The notes under the pieces are model-generated. The model did not search any database. It was not told where the DNA came from and saw only the letters and a program-made list of their open reading frames with translations. From Oreohelix idahoensis (lineage: Eukaryota > Mollusca > Gastropoda > Stylommatophora > Oreohelicidae), in contig JAMPIV010004459.1 in assembly GCA_024509875.1 (NCBI GenBank), positions 10,001 to 74,000 on the forward strand: DNA of 64,000 nucleotides, read 5' to 3'. Every line of letters begins with the position of its first letter. Position 1 is the stretch's first letter. The translations under genes and the position numbers were made by a program. Positions 1 through 17,263 of this stretch are shown in pieces.

Positions 1-659
1 GTAAAAATAACATTAAGAGGGGAATTAAATTGTTTTAATATCAGGAACTGAGAACATCTCCAATACTAGTTCCAATAAAGACAAACTATTGAAGTCATGA
101 TGACAAATACCAACAGAGCTTGAACAAAACAAAACCAGTATTACCTCATATTACTACTACACAACTGACACATATAGGATACTTTTAATAATATATGTCA
201 CTACAATATTCATATTGATAAATTCTGTACATATAACTTGTAATTAAAATTGATTGTGATTCCTGGTTCCCTTTGTATTTGAATCAGGATACATAATCAT
301 TCATGACAGCAATGAATACATATTGTTATTTGAAAAGTTATCAGTGACTCCTTTAAGATATCCTTGTAGAGTGTTTTATGTATGTGAGTGTCACAGTGTT
401 GTCAAGTGTAGTGGAATAAATTAAATTGTTTATCTGTCTGTTGTTGTTTTGACTTACACTTCATCATACACATACCCTAGACATATAACGTAGTCATCAC
501 ACTATTCCAGAATAATTCTGACTGAGGTATACATATGTGGCAGCAAGTAAGGTTATATATAATACACTACTCTTATTAGATATATATATACCTTCACAGC
601 TGATCTCAGTCAGTACACTAAGTCCCCTATAAATATTTATAACATCCCACTTCACCACA
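1..659 (+). repeat. 5' LTR of copy 1, 3'-terminal part only
   Basis: Direct repeat of 7227-7883 with about three differences. It ends in ...caccaca at 659, the same terminal CA as the 3' LTR. Internal element sequence starts at 660. Confidence 0.92.
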
Positions 660-664
660 TATAT

Positions 665-690
665 TGGGGTCTCGCTCTTGGGATTTTGAA
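665..690 (+). other. Candidate primer-binding site
   Basis: TGGGGTCTCG lies five bases after the LTR end and is followed by GGGATTT. TGG pairs with a tRNA 3' CCA. The block resembles the tRNA-Pro type of primer site, with a few inserted or changed bases. The tRNA assignment is an inference by eye. Confidence 0.45.
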
Positions 691-863
691 TCTTTACCTA
701 TTAAAAATAGTGGGGGTAATTCACTTCAGGGAATATAAGAATTAAAAGGTATCCTTGGGTGGAATTAAATAAGGTTGAGCTCACGGTGCCTGTGTTGTCC
801 ATTAGATATATATTTAGAGATTGAATTGTTGGTTAGACATTGTATAAATTTACCTGATAGACA

Positions 864-2215
864 ATGGCGGACCTGGCCAAATTTCGATCTGCTGCTGTTC
901 AGACTGCAAAAGAGTTAGGATTAGATGGGCAAGTTATGGTTGCCTATGTCACTACGGAATGTGACAAATTTATTGAACGCGAAGAAAGAAGGTTTGAAGC
1001 CGAAAGAAAGTTAGAGGCTGAAAGGGAAATTAAGAAGTTACAATTTGAGGCTGAGGCTGAGACTAAGAGGTTGCAGGCTGAGGCTGAGACTAAGAGGTTG
1101 CAGATTGAGGCTGAGGCTAAGAAATGAGCTGCAGAAAGGGAAGCAGAAGAAAGAAGATTGACTGCAGAAAGGGAAGAGAAGAAATTAGCTGCAGAAAGGG
1201 AAGAGAAGAAATTAGCTGCAGAAAGGGAAGCAGAAGAAAGAAGATTGACTGCAGAGAGGGAAGCAGAAAAGGAGAAGAGATTACAAAGGGAACATGAGTT
1301 ACGACTAAGGGAGTTTGAGTTTCAAGGCCATGCTCCTGAAAATGGTGCCAGTCCCTTTGCCTCTGATGCCACTGCTAGCCAAGGAGCCTCAACCTCAGCT
1401 ATGAATTTTCATTTAGATCATTTTGTTGAGAAAGACGATGATATAGAGAGCTACCTAAATAGGTATGAACTATTAGCTACCACGTATGGGTTAGAGAGAG
1501 AAAGGTGGAGCTTAAAGTTATCTCAGGGACTTCGTGGGGCAGCTTATGAAGTTTTTTTTGCAAAAATGAGCAGAGGTGATCAGGAAAATTATGACATGCT
1601 AAAGCAGGCTCTTTTGTTAAGATATGAAAAGAATGCAGAATTTTATAGGAAAAAATTTAGGAATGCTAAACTACTGTCAGGTGAAACCTATCACCAGTTT
1701 TCTGCACGAATAGAGACATACTTGGAGAAATGGACTTCTCTGGGGAAAACCCAAGATCTTAAGGAAATGGTCCTTATAGAGCAATTAAGAGAGTCCATGG
1801 CTCCAGACCTGAGAAAGTTTCTCATGGAACAAGGTGCAGAGAGGCTGGGTGAGTTGCTAAATGTTGCTGAAAGGTATCAAGCAGCTCAAGCAGAGGTAAC
1901 AGGTAATAAAAAGAAACAAGTGGATAACTTTAGGGCACCACAGAACTTTAATAAATTTGATCCTAGGGATCAAAACAAAGGTAAGCACCAATTTGATAGG
2001 CCACGGTATGAAAATAAAAATAAATTCCCACAATTCGATGAAAAGAAATATGATGAAAGAAAATCTTTCAACCAAGGAAAAAGGTGGTGTAAAAATTGTA
2101 AGATGAACAATCATGACACTGACCATTGTAGAAGGAAACCTCCTCATTGTGCTGCTATGACATCGGGGAAAAAGGAAAAGAAGGTCAAACCTGAAGAACT
2201 ACAGGAACCATACCA
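864..2215 (+). pseudogene. gag of LTR element copy 1 (in-frame stop)
   Basis: Structural protein of the retrotransposon. From the ATG at 864 it encodes a charged N-terminal region made of repeated Glu/Ala/Arg/Lys heptad-like units, probably a long coiled coil (to about 1290). A capsid-like domain follows (about 1400-1880), with the tryptophan/leucine-rich helices typical of retrotransposon gag, then a basic Asn/Lys/Phe-rich linker and one CCHC zinc knuckle, C-x2-C-x4-H-x4-C, at about 2088-2130. A TGA at 1125-1127 interrupts the frame in the coiled-coil part; the same frame resumes directly after it. Compared with copy 2 the charged repeat region differs in length and unit order, and one extra codon is present near 1555. 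Gag continues in the same frame into protease, so the ancestral gag and pol were probably one open frame. Confidence 0.85.
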
Positions 2216-5200
2216 CCCCCCAGTGTGTGAAGATGTCATCTGTAATGGTGTCACTATAAGGTGTTTATATGATACCGGTTTAGATTACGATTCCGTTGTG
2301 AGTTCTCACCTGGTGCAGGCCGATCAATACACCACAGAAACAGTGGAGATTCAAACTGCAACCAAGGATGTAGCTACCATGACACTTCCCGTCGCCCGAA
2401 TAAAAGTGAAAACGCGATATGTGGAAGGAATCATAAAAGCAGCAGTGATAAATGAGCCAATCTACCCTCTAATATTGGGGTGTAGATATGTCTTCTTGGG
2501 GAATCCCAAGAGACCTGTGATATTGGCAACAGTGCAGACCAGATCACAGTCAAAAAAGGAGGAGGATAATCCCATAAATACTCACCCAGATGAGATGAGG
2601 AAGGCACAGGCTGAGGACAAAACACTCAAGCCATGTTTCAAGAAGTTGCCCAAATCTCATACACCTCCAGGCAAGGGAGAGTTTTATATGAAGAACAAAC
2701 TGATATATAGGAAGGCTGGATCTGAATCCAATGGTCACGGACAGCTGGTCCTTCCCACTTCATATAGGACTAAAGTGTTGGAACTAGGGCATGCGATTCC
2801 CTTCAGTGGTCATATGGGAATCAGCGCAACAGGACAGCGAATAGCTTGTCACTATTTCTGGCCAGGAATAACTGAAGATATCAAACGATATGTAAAATCC
2901 TGTCCAGAGTGCCAACGAGTAGCACCTAAACATTGGACTGCACCAGCAACTCTGGGGGAAATGCCCATAGTGGAACACCCTTTGAGAGAGTTGCCGTGGA
3001 TCTTGTGGGACCTCTCACCCGAACCAAGAGAAGGAACAGCTACATTCTGACTCTGGTGGACACTTGTTCTATGTGGGGAGAGGCTGTAGCCCTGTCATCG
3101 ATTGATTCTAAACATGTGGCAGAGGCATTGCTCACAATTTTCACAAGGTTAGGCTTTCCCAATCAAATCTTGACTGATAATGGCTCTCAGTTCAAGGGGA
3201 AACTAACTGAAGAAGTTTTCAGGATCTTCCAGGCCAAACACTTCCATTGTAGTGTGTATCATCCCCAAGGGAACGGCCAAGTGGAAAGATTTAACGGCAC
3301 GTTGATGTCGATCCTGAGAAAGTTGGCACACGAAAAACCAGATACATGGGACCAGTACCTGCACGCCGCCCTCTTTGCTTATAGGGAGGTACCCCATAGT
3401 TCAACCGGTATGGCCCAGCAACATTATTGTTTGGAAGGCCAATAAAAGGTCCACTCGAAGCTTTGTTAAGAACGTGGACTGATGAAAAGGCAGAGGAAAA
3501 CATTACATCTTCATACCAATATGTGAATGAGCTGACCACTCGTTTAAAAAACTGGCTGGAAACTTGCCAATGAAAATTTGAAACAAGCCAGGAAGAAACA
3601 TGCTGCCTATTATAACAGGAAGGCGAAAGACAGAAATTTGGCTGTGGGAGAGAAAGTACTGCTTCTTTTGCCCGGGAGTCAGAATAAGTTACAGATTGGA
3701 TGGCAAGGTCCATATACAGTTCTAGAGAAGGTGTCTAGAACAAATTATAAGATAGATAAGAAGGGGAAAGAAAAAAAATCTATCATGTGAATCTCCTGAA
3801 GAAATATTTGGAAAGAGAACATCAGGAAGAGACACACTTGTTGACCTTGTCCATCGCCATGGAGATGAAAAAGGAACCACTTTCATCATTTGAATATCCA
3901 TTACACCCCTGTGAGACAGCAGCACAGGTGAAAATCAGTACACATTTAACGAAAACTCAGAAAGAGAGAGTGCAACAGGTTCTAAATAATCATGCAGAGG
4001 TGTTAACAGACCGACCAGGGCATACAAACCTATTGGAATATGATATGAAACTGATAGACCCCACACCTGTCTGTATGAAACCATATTCGATTCCGTTTGC
4101 TAAGGAGAAAGCTTTGAAGGAAGAGATAGACTATCTATTGAAGGAGGAATTATTTCACACAGTGAATCCTCATATAGTTCCGGTGTTGTACTCTTAAGGA
4201 AGCCCTCTGGAGAACATAGACTCTGTATAGATTACAGGAGACTGAATGCTATTACAGAAGGACAGGTGGATCCATTGCCGGATACAAATCAGCTGTTTGC
4301 CAGACTAAATAAAGCTAAATATTTCTCAAAAGTGGATTTGAGTAAAGGATACTATCAGATTCCAGTAAAGCCTGAGGTTAGACCATACCTAGCTTTTAGT
4401 ACATCAGAAGGACACTATGAGTTTAATAGATTGCCATTTGGATTGAAGAATGCACCTAGTGTCTTCTCTAGAATGATGAGAAAATTATTGGACCCTCTGA
4501 ATAACCCATGTATAACAAATTTCATGGATGATATCCTTATAGCAACAGAAACATTTGAGGAACACATTGACTCTCTGAACATGCTGTTTAATCGACTTAG
4601 GGAAGCAAATTTAACAGCCCGACCAACCAAATGTTGCGTTGGATGTAAAGAATTGGAATTTTTGGGACACACAGTTTATCAGGGAAACATGACCCCTGAC
4701 CCAAAGAATTTAGAGAAACTACAGAAAGCCCCGAGACCACAAACCAAGAAGGACGTGAGATCCTTTGTCTCATTATGTGGTTTCTACCAGAAGTATATCA
4801 AAAACTTTAATTCCATATGTGCACCGTTAACTGATTTGACACGTAAAGGACATCCAGATCGCATTACATGGACACCACAATGTGAAATGACTTACCAAGA
4901 ATTGAAGGAAAAGCTCACAAGTAAACCCATTTTGAAATTACCTGACTTAAGTCAAGAATTCATAGTAAGGACGGATGCAAGTAATATTGGGTTAGGTGCA
5001 ACTCTACTACAGAAATCAGATGCATTGGATGGGGAATTAAGCCCAGTGGCATATGCTAGCAGAAAATTGAATAAAGCTGAAATCAATTACTCAACTAGCG
5101 AAAAAGAATGTCTTGCAGTAATATGGGCAATAAAGAAATTCAATATTTATCTGTATGGGAAGGCCTTTAAGTTGCAAACAGACCACAAACCTTTATCGTT

Positions 5201-5363
5201 TCTAGCACAGGCTAGGCATGAGAACTCTAGGTTACTCCGATGGTCTTTACTTTTGGCTCCATATAATTTTAGCATTGAGTATATATCTGGAAAAACAAAT
5301 TTGGGAGCGGATTTTTTAAGCCGCCATCCGTGTGATGAGAATCACCGTAAACCCCAGAAATAA
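2216..5363 (+). pseudogene. pol of LTR element copy 1: PR-IN-RT-RH, frameshifted
   Basis: Aspartic protease with a DTG at about 2269. Integrase has an HHCC zinc finger (about 2790-2925) and a catalytic core with VDLVG, TDNG and VERFNG motifs (about 2995-3300), then a GPY-type module near 3700. Reverse transcriptase has an FMDD active site at about 4523 (about 4190-4700). RNase H shows TDAS, EKEC and TDHK motifs (about 4970-5190). Compared with copy 2 I see a base lost near 2973, one lost near 3414, one gained near 3547, two gained in the A-run near 3771 and one lost near 4146. The frame is therefore broken in integrase and before RT. RT to RNase H (4266-5363) is open, and it keeps the native C terminus that copy 2 has lost. 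Integrase lies upstream of RT, opposite to ordinary Ty3/gypsy elements. Confidence 0.9.
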
Positions 5364-5419
5364 TAATAAATTTCTCTATGTGTATATAGAATAAAGGACT
5401 GACATATAATGTCTGTTTT

Positions 5420-5430
5420 AAGAGGGGAGA
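5420..5430 (+). other. Polypurine tract
   Basis: AAGAGGGGAGA directly precedes the 3' LTR start TGTCGTGG at 5431. The same tract lies next to the 3' LTR of copy 2 on the minus strand (about 51452-51464). It is the usual primer for plus-strand DNA synthesis. Confidence 0.8.
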
Positions 5431-6331
5431 TGTCGTGGAATATTCTAATCCACATATATAAATTAAAAGGTAAATGTAAAGCCTAACAAATAAATTTAAT
5501 AAAAGGAAGAAGAATGGTAAAGAACAGTGCTGTCACAATGGCAGTACTCGAAATCCCCTTTGTTTTATGCTTCGTCTGCAAATTGTAACGTTTCCACGTT
5601 AAATATAAGCCACTGCATAAATACAAGCGTTTCCAAAACACATTAAAACGGGTATTGCATTTCTAAGAAAAACATTGAGAGGCACACTGCGTAATGACCT
5701 AAATTAAGCCTAACATTAATTATACTACGTTACCAAAACGAACGAACAGATGGACTCAAATAGAAAGAGAGAGGGGCGAATGAAAATCAGGAACGCATGC
5801 AACACTAAACACGTGTCTCGCTATTAATGCCACCCCCAACACGCGTAACGCGATATACAATTACTACTATCACGCGTGTAAGGCCACATGCACTAACTTT
5901 TTTTTCAGACGGACAGTGATAAAAACACTAACCTTCCCAGAGTTAGGTTTTTAAATCCTGAAAAACTCTTATTAGAAAAGATAACATTAGATGGGTTTAC
6001 GTTTGAAAACATTACAGTACCCAGACAGCACATCTTCGAAACAGGAGGTAGAAGAAATTGCATATTTTGAACGCAGCCACTTAGCTCTTTTAAATTTGTA
6101 TATTTGGGTTCCTTAGGGCTTGCTGACAAAGAATATGTAAAACGTTACGCAAATAGTCTAGGAATTAATAAATTATAACCAAAATAAAATAGTGGGGATG
6201 CCTGACAGCATGAAATCATTTCTGCTCATAAAATTTTTTTTAACGTGTTTGAAAAAACCTTACGATACGGAAATAGCCTACCATGTTAACTCCAAATTGA
6301 TTGGAGCGCAACAAATATAAGACTAAACACG

Positions 6332-6350
6332 ATTGGTCGGACTATAAATA
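6332..6350 (+). promoter_or_regulatory. Candidate LTR promoter (inverted CCAAT plus TATA box)
   Basis: ATTGG at 6332-6336 is followed by TATAAATA at 6343-6350. The same arrangement survives in both LTRs of copy 2. A start site about 30 bases downstream would make U3 roughly 950 bp, with R ending near the AATAAA at 6527. Inferred from motifs only. Confidence 0.45.
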
Positions 6351-6526
6351 CTATCTTTCGTTGTCAGGGGAAACGGGAGTAGGAGTATTTTTTGAAAAGA
6401 TGTGTGGACAGGGTTTCATTGGTTAGAGCTGCGAATATACACAATTCAGAGCGTTAGTTCGAGACCACTAGTTCAAATAAGCTTGATGAAGCAACAGTGC
6501 GTTGAAGCCAGCTCATATTTTTGCTA

Positions 6527-6532
6527 AATAAA
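6527..6532 (+). promoter_or_regulatory. Candidate LTR polyadenylation signal
   Basis: AATAAA about 180 bp downstream of the LTR TATA box, where the end of an R region would be expected. In the copy 2 LTRs the matching site is in a TTTATTTAGC context on the + strand (minus-strand element). Confidence 0.4.
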
Positions 6533-7883
6533 AGCCTGGAACATAAGCAGATGGGAATTTGTGCCAGTATTTGTGCCAGAATTCATTGCTAGTCAACGTA
6601 TCTGTGTATTTCCATGAATTGTGGTAGGTTTGAAATATTCAATATCTTTTAATGAAAATTGAATGTAAATTGTTAATTTATGCCTGTATATATGTGTAGT
6701 TCAGTAGCGAACATGAGGAAAAGCCTATAATGCTCCAGCCTGAACAGAAGGTGTCGGAGGGAAGTAAAACTGCATGGAATGGCCAAACAGTACACTGACA
6801 CCTAGATTATTGATTAGACAGAAATAATGCTGGAATTGCAGAGGCGTAGTAACCAGTAGGGAGGGAAATACTGGTATAAAGTATTTCAGATGAAGCTGAC
6901 AGTTGGCCTAACGCTCTGAACTCAATGTTTGTGATGTATTGTGCTCAGTGTAGAAAGAGAGTATAAATTAGTTATGAAGTAGAAGGTACATCCTTCTTGT
7001 TTTCAGGGACCGTGGTCTTACAGTTATTGAGCAGCACCTGGTCAGAGCTTTGCTGAATCCAGAGTCGGACAGCATACTCCTTGGTCCATTTAGCTATCAG
7101 TGAGGTGTCTCCAGAGCACAGGGGAGAAATCGAGCAGAGGAGTCTTTTCCTGCCGCCATCACGCAAGATAAGCTGATGTGGCCAGCTGAGCTCAACATTA
7201 TGTACCCCCATCTTAAAATGACATTGTAAAAATAACATTAAGAGGGGAATTAAATTGTTTTAATATCAGGAACTGAGAACATCTCCAATACTAGTTCCAA
7301 TAAAGACAAACTATTGAAGTCATGATGACAAATACCAACAGAGCTTGAACAAAACAAAACCAGTATTACCTCATATTACTACTACACAACTGACACACAT
7401 AGGATACTTTTTAATAATATATGTCACTACAATATTCATATTGATAAATTCTGTACATATAACTTGTAATTAAAATTGATTGTGATTCCTGGTTCCCTTT
7501 GTATTTGAATCAGGATACATAATCATTCATGACAGCAATGAATACATATTGTTATTTGAAAAGTTATCAGTGACTCCTTTAAGATATCCTTGTAGAGTGT
7601 TTTATGTATGTGAGTGTCACAGTGTTGTCAAGTGTAGTGGAATAAATTAAATTGTTTATCTGTCTGTTGTTGTTTTGACTTACACTTCATCATACACATA
7701 CCCTAGACATATAACGTAGTCATCACACTATTCCAGAATAATTCTGACTGAGGTATACATATGTGGCAGCAAGTAAGGTTATATATAATACACTACTCTT
7801 ATTAGATATATATACCTTCACAGCTGATCTCAGTCAGTACACTAAGTCCCCTATAAATATTTATAACATCCCACTTCACCACA

Positions 7884-8893
7884 GTGTGTGTAATTTCAAC
7901 GAGAGGTGTGAGCTTGTTTTTGTTGAGTAATCTCATTTGTATTAGGTCTTATTTGAGACAAACAAACTCTCATCTAATCATCAACACAAATAAGCCTTTC
8001 TCTTTTCTTGTCTTTGATATTTGTCAGAGCTGAAAATCCCTGTTCACAGCAATATGTCGTGGAGAACTGTATGTATATGATATAAGATAAATTATATAAC
8101 TAAATAAAATTTGAAAAATTATGGATATTTCTATGGGTTTCTATATATATATACATTTTCCATATTATATCGCAGGTAAGAAAATAAAAAAATGACCTTG
8201 ATATTTATTTTTGGTATAGGAATTTTTTGAAAATCTCTCTAAATCCTTGATTGTCTTTGAATCTTCCGGCCGCACTAATTGCTAACCTCTCGCGCCACAC
8301 CATTGGGGCGAGCCACACCGTTTAGGACCCATTGCTATAGAGGATACAGGCTGCTGGTTGCGTGGACTTCTTGAACCCGAGTGTCAGTTAATTTTTGTTT
8401 TAATTACTACAGTACACAGCTTATAATTCAGTTTTCTGTCTCGGTCTGAGTACGGATAACTAGCAAGTAGTATCTGCCTCGGTCTGAGTACGGATAACTA
8501 GCAAGTAGTATCTGCCTCGGTCTGAGTACGGATAACTAGCAAGTAGTATCTGCCTATGATAAGCCAGATACGCTTCCCTCGCCACGCGCAAACTGAGACG
8601 AGGTCGTGTAAAGCCACTTTTAACAGTCTTGCGGCGGTAAGAAGTCTCTGAACTCGGTTTAAAAGTCAACAAGTCTTAAGTTGTGTTCTGTGTTCTAGGC
8701 TTTATTCTTTGAGGAGCTCCAGGTTTATCTTGTCTGTCGCCAACTGGCTGCATTACTCACAGACACACATACATCTCACAATACAGCACGTTATTAAAAG
8801 AATATAGTGTTTTCTTTAATTAGTGCTTCATATACTAAATTAAGTTGGATTGGTCTGTGGAAAAGTCCAGGGACAAATGTTCATTATAAGATT
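7884..8893. other. Stretch without recognisable gene
   Basis: Flank of copy 1. Apart from the three-unit 38-bp tandem repeat at 8435-8548 I see no coding region with family motifs and no RNA gene. Confidence 0.5.
8435..8548 (+). repeat. 38-bp tandem repeat, three units
   Basis: Three consecutive near-identical copies of a 38-bp unit containing cggtctgagtacgg, followed by a few bases of a fourth. The first unit differs slightly (ctgtctcgg instead of ctgcctcgg). Confidence 0.9.
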
Positions 8894-9965
8894 AATAATA
8901 ATAATAAATTCTTTAAGCGCCAAACACGGCGCATAAGGCAGAAACCAGTGCTCTCCAGGTTGTTCGTTGTGACGCCACTCCTCTTAGCTCTTGCACATTA
9001 TTTAGGCCCAACGTTCTTCCTTCTCTTATTATTGTTCTTCTGAGTGTTTCTTTTGGTCTTCCTTTTTTCCGCTTACCCTCAGGAACCCAAGTGAGCGCCT
9101 GTAGTGGTATTTCTGTTTGTTTTGCATTCGTAGGACATGACCGATATATGACCATCGTCTTTTCCTTATATAGTCGGAGACATATTTCTGCCTAGAGTCT
9201 TCTCTTATTTGTCGATTAGTCTTGAATTCTTTCCAACTGATGTTCATGAGTTTTCTAAGACATTTGTTCTCGAATGTATTCAGCTTGTTCTCCAATGATT
9301 TTTGTTATTTTCCAACTCTCACAGCCGTATGTTAACACTGAGATAACATTTGAATTAAACAGACGAAGCTTGGTATGTATATTCAATGATCGTAATTTCC
9401 AAATGTTAGATAATCTATTGAAGGCGCTAGCTGCCAAAGCAATTCTAGTATGGATTTCTCTTGTTTGTGTCACCATCCTGAGTCATTTTACTGCCTAAAT
9501 AATTGAAACTTTCAACTTTCTGTAGTTTTTCCCCGTTCAAGATGATATCAAAGGTCTCGTTAGAAAAGTTCATAGCTTTAGTTTTAGAGGCATTTATTTG
9601 GAGACCAATTTTAACCGAGAGATGACACAAATTATTTATTGCTTCTTGGGATTGTCTTGGTGTTGAACTTAAGAATGCTACATCATCTGCGAAATCCAGG
9701 TCCCCCAGGAATTTTTCCATTTGTCCATTTTATACCCAATTGTTCATTGTGGGTATAGTTTCTCATAACCCAATCAATAGCTATTCCAAAAAGTAGTGGT
9801 GACATAATACAGCCTTGTTTCACCCCTGTTTCTACTGTAAACCATTCTGTATTCCCTTTATTTGTTCTAACACAACATCTTGCATTGTCATATAGCGCTT
9901 TGATTATATTCACATATTTTGTTGGAAAACCATAGATTGTAAGTATCTTCCACAATGATTGACTA
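8894..9965 (-). pseudogene. LINE fragment, reverse transcriptase C-terminal half, 5' truncated
   Basis: Minus-strand non-LTR retrotransposon. Reading from 9955 down it encodes the RT palm region with a GVKQGCIMSP motif, then FADD (about 9690), a YLGS motif (about 9505), an LTYGCESW motif (about 9320) and a basic C-terminal region with WSYIGHVLRM and GRPK motifs (about 9080-9170). It ends in an ATT-repeat tail at the low-coordinate side. The frame shifts at several points (near 9715, 9470, 9280 and 9110), so it is dead. It is nearly identical to the LINE inserted at 50345-51270, so the family moved recently. The clade is not assigned. Confidence 0.85.
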
Positions 9966-10302
9966 CATACTAATATGCAGGAGATTTAGAAACAGTTTGA
10001 AATCTGTTAAAACTAGGCCAGGAGCTAACTGCAACAGCGTCCACGTACCAGTAATATAAATTAAAAACTTAGAATAAAATTGAAGAAAGTAAAGCGAGCT
10101 TTAAACAACATCAAGTTAAACTTATCCTTACTTAAGTCAGGTAAGGAAATGAGTGAGAGATACAACATTACAGTTCAGAATAGGCACACACGATTTAGAT
10201 CTTTTGAGAAAATTATGCAGTGTGAGCTCTTTTTTTTTTCTACATGGGTGTTCTAATCATAAACTCTGCTATAAGGATCAACACCTTTTCTAGATTGCAG
10301 GT
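9966..10302. other. Stretch without recognisable gene
   Basis: A-rich unassigned DNA between two LINE fragments. I see no motif or repeat structure in it. Confidence 0.4.
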
Positions 10303-10890
10303 ATTCTTCTTCTTCTTCTTCTTCCTCGTTCGACTTCAGACTTCCACATTAATGAAATCTAATAAAGGTAGTAGTCAGCTCAAGGTTCCTGACATATCCA
10401 AACAGTTTTTTGAAGAGTGAAATAGGTTGTTGCCATCATATGCAACGTGCATAACATTGCATATGTTGGGCAGAACTGCAGCAGGTGCTCGGTTGTCATC
10501 GGGCTGGTGCTCGGTTGTGTTCGGACTGGTGTCACAGGTGCAGAGATCTGTTGCACCAATTCTGTACTTGTGGTATAGATGGTATCTCAGTCTGTTGTGT
10601 CCAGTGCGTAGCCGAAAAATGGTGACTTGGTCTCGCCTAGATAGCTGATTATATGCATCATTTTTTAAATGGCCTGGGTGCTCTCTTTCCCATTTGGACT
10701 TGTGGCTTATATAGTAGTGTTGGCCATTTCACAAGTTGCCCCCATATCATACTGTTGTAGCGGCCCTCCTTCCTTAGAAAGTTTGTGTGCCTCCTCATTG
10801 CCTCGTATGTTGCAATGGGCTGGTGTCCACTGGATTAGATGAGCTTCTGTGTGTACTTGGGTCTTATAATGCATGTTTGTGAAGACTTTT
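10303..10890 (-). pseudogene. LINE 3' end with RNase H domain
   Basis: Reading the minus strand from about 10890 gives the end of an RNase H domain with a QWTPAH motif and a GNEEAHKLSKEG block (about 10760-10840), as in non-LTR elements that carry RNase HI. Further down an LSRRDQV...RLRTGHNRL block (about 10560-10650) and a Cys-rich CTCD region follow, which I know as the conserved segment after RNase H in such elements. Several stops and frame changes are present. The minus-strand 3' end is CGAACG followed by GAA repeats (10303-10330). The same tail type ends the short retroposons at 35070 and 60684. Confidence 0.75.
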
Positions 10891-11549
10891 TCCAGTTAGG
10901 ATGTGCGTACGGGACGATTCACAAAACCCTCTTGACAATTGAATCAAAAAATTACATGTTTGGAGGAGGGAAAAAATATATGTACATATACCAGTGAAGT
11001 CAGAGTTACAGTGAACACTGATTGCTTCTTTCGGAAAAAGTACCATAGTTTCATTGTCATCAGTGGTTGTTCGTTCAAGCTGAAATCTCTCATCAGGAAC
11101 AAGCTACTGGCCACAGTTGATTACATGCTTTCCTTGCGGGAATGCTGGTCAGAGCTTACTATGTGGAGCTCTTGTTATGTTTCTCACAACTCTTGTTCCA
11201 TTGTGGAAAATCCCTTCAAGGTGTTGTACTTGCACTCCCAATCTATATCCGGTGTCATATCACGTTCTTCCAGAGTTGCCTGATGGCACCTAATCATTTT
11301 TTCTTATGCACTCTAACTTGAGGCTTGAAATGAAGAACAACCATTGGTTGTAAAGGGAGACAAGTGATGTTGGGAGGCAGAGCAAGACTTAAACAAATCA
11401 TTCTCCACCCTTGAGCTCCCCATGGAGCATGGACCGTCAACATTATGTATGACGTCATCCTGTCACGTGCCATCAGCTCAAGGTCTTTCCATGTCTTATT
11501 CTTCTTCCCTTTAATTTTTGTCTCCAGCTTTCTTCTCCATGTGTTTTCA
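10891..11549. other. Stretch without recognisable gene
   Basis: A plus-strand open stretch of 114 codons exists (10939-11283), but it has no recognisable motif and biased composition. I do not call it a gene. It may include further decayed LINE sequence. Confidence 0.4.
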
Positions 11550-17165
<5,616 letters not shown>

Positions 17166-17263
17166 CTCTTACACTTCAGATTCCAGAACAAGGACTGCCT
17201 TATAATGCTATTAAAAGGTTTCCTCACTGTATGTCCTTTCCACATCCAGCATCTTCTTCTCAT

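Larger units (their letters stand above)
1..7883 (+). mobile_element. Ty3/gypsy-type LTR retrotransposon, copy 1 (Gmr1-like domain order)
   Basis: The element has an LTR end (1-659), a primer-binding-site candidate, a gag-pol region (864-5363), a polypurine tract and a complete 3' LTR (5431-7883). About 1.8 kb of the 5' LTR lies left of the window. The visible 5' LTR part and the matching end of the 3' LTR (7227-7883) differ at only about three positions, so the insertion is recent. The coding order is gag, protease, integrase, reverse transcriptase, RNase H, with integrase before RT. The coding region carries one in-frame stop and at least five frameshifting indels compared with the copy at 48072-57842, so this copy is not autonomous. 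The right flank starts with gtgtg; the matching left duplicate cannot be seen. Confidence 0.93.
5431..7883 (+). repeat. 3' LTR of copy 1, complete, about 2.45 kb
   Basis: It starts TGTCGTGG after the polypurine tract and ends CACCACA. The length is confirmed by the 3' LTR of copy 2, which is 2.45 kb once its LINE insert is removed. It contains a plausible promoter (6332-6350) and AATAAA sites (6527, also about 7640). A minus-strand open stretch of 88 codons (6972-7238) lies inside it and is treated under findings. Confidence 0.92.

Noticed and set aside
10427..10648. Plus-strand open frame of 73 codons
   Set aside because: It lies antisense to the LINE RNase H-region remnant, whose minus-strand motifs explain the sequence.
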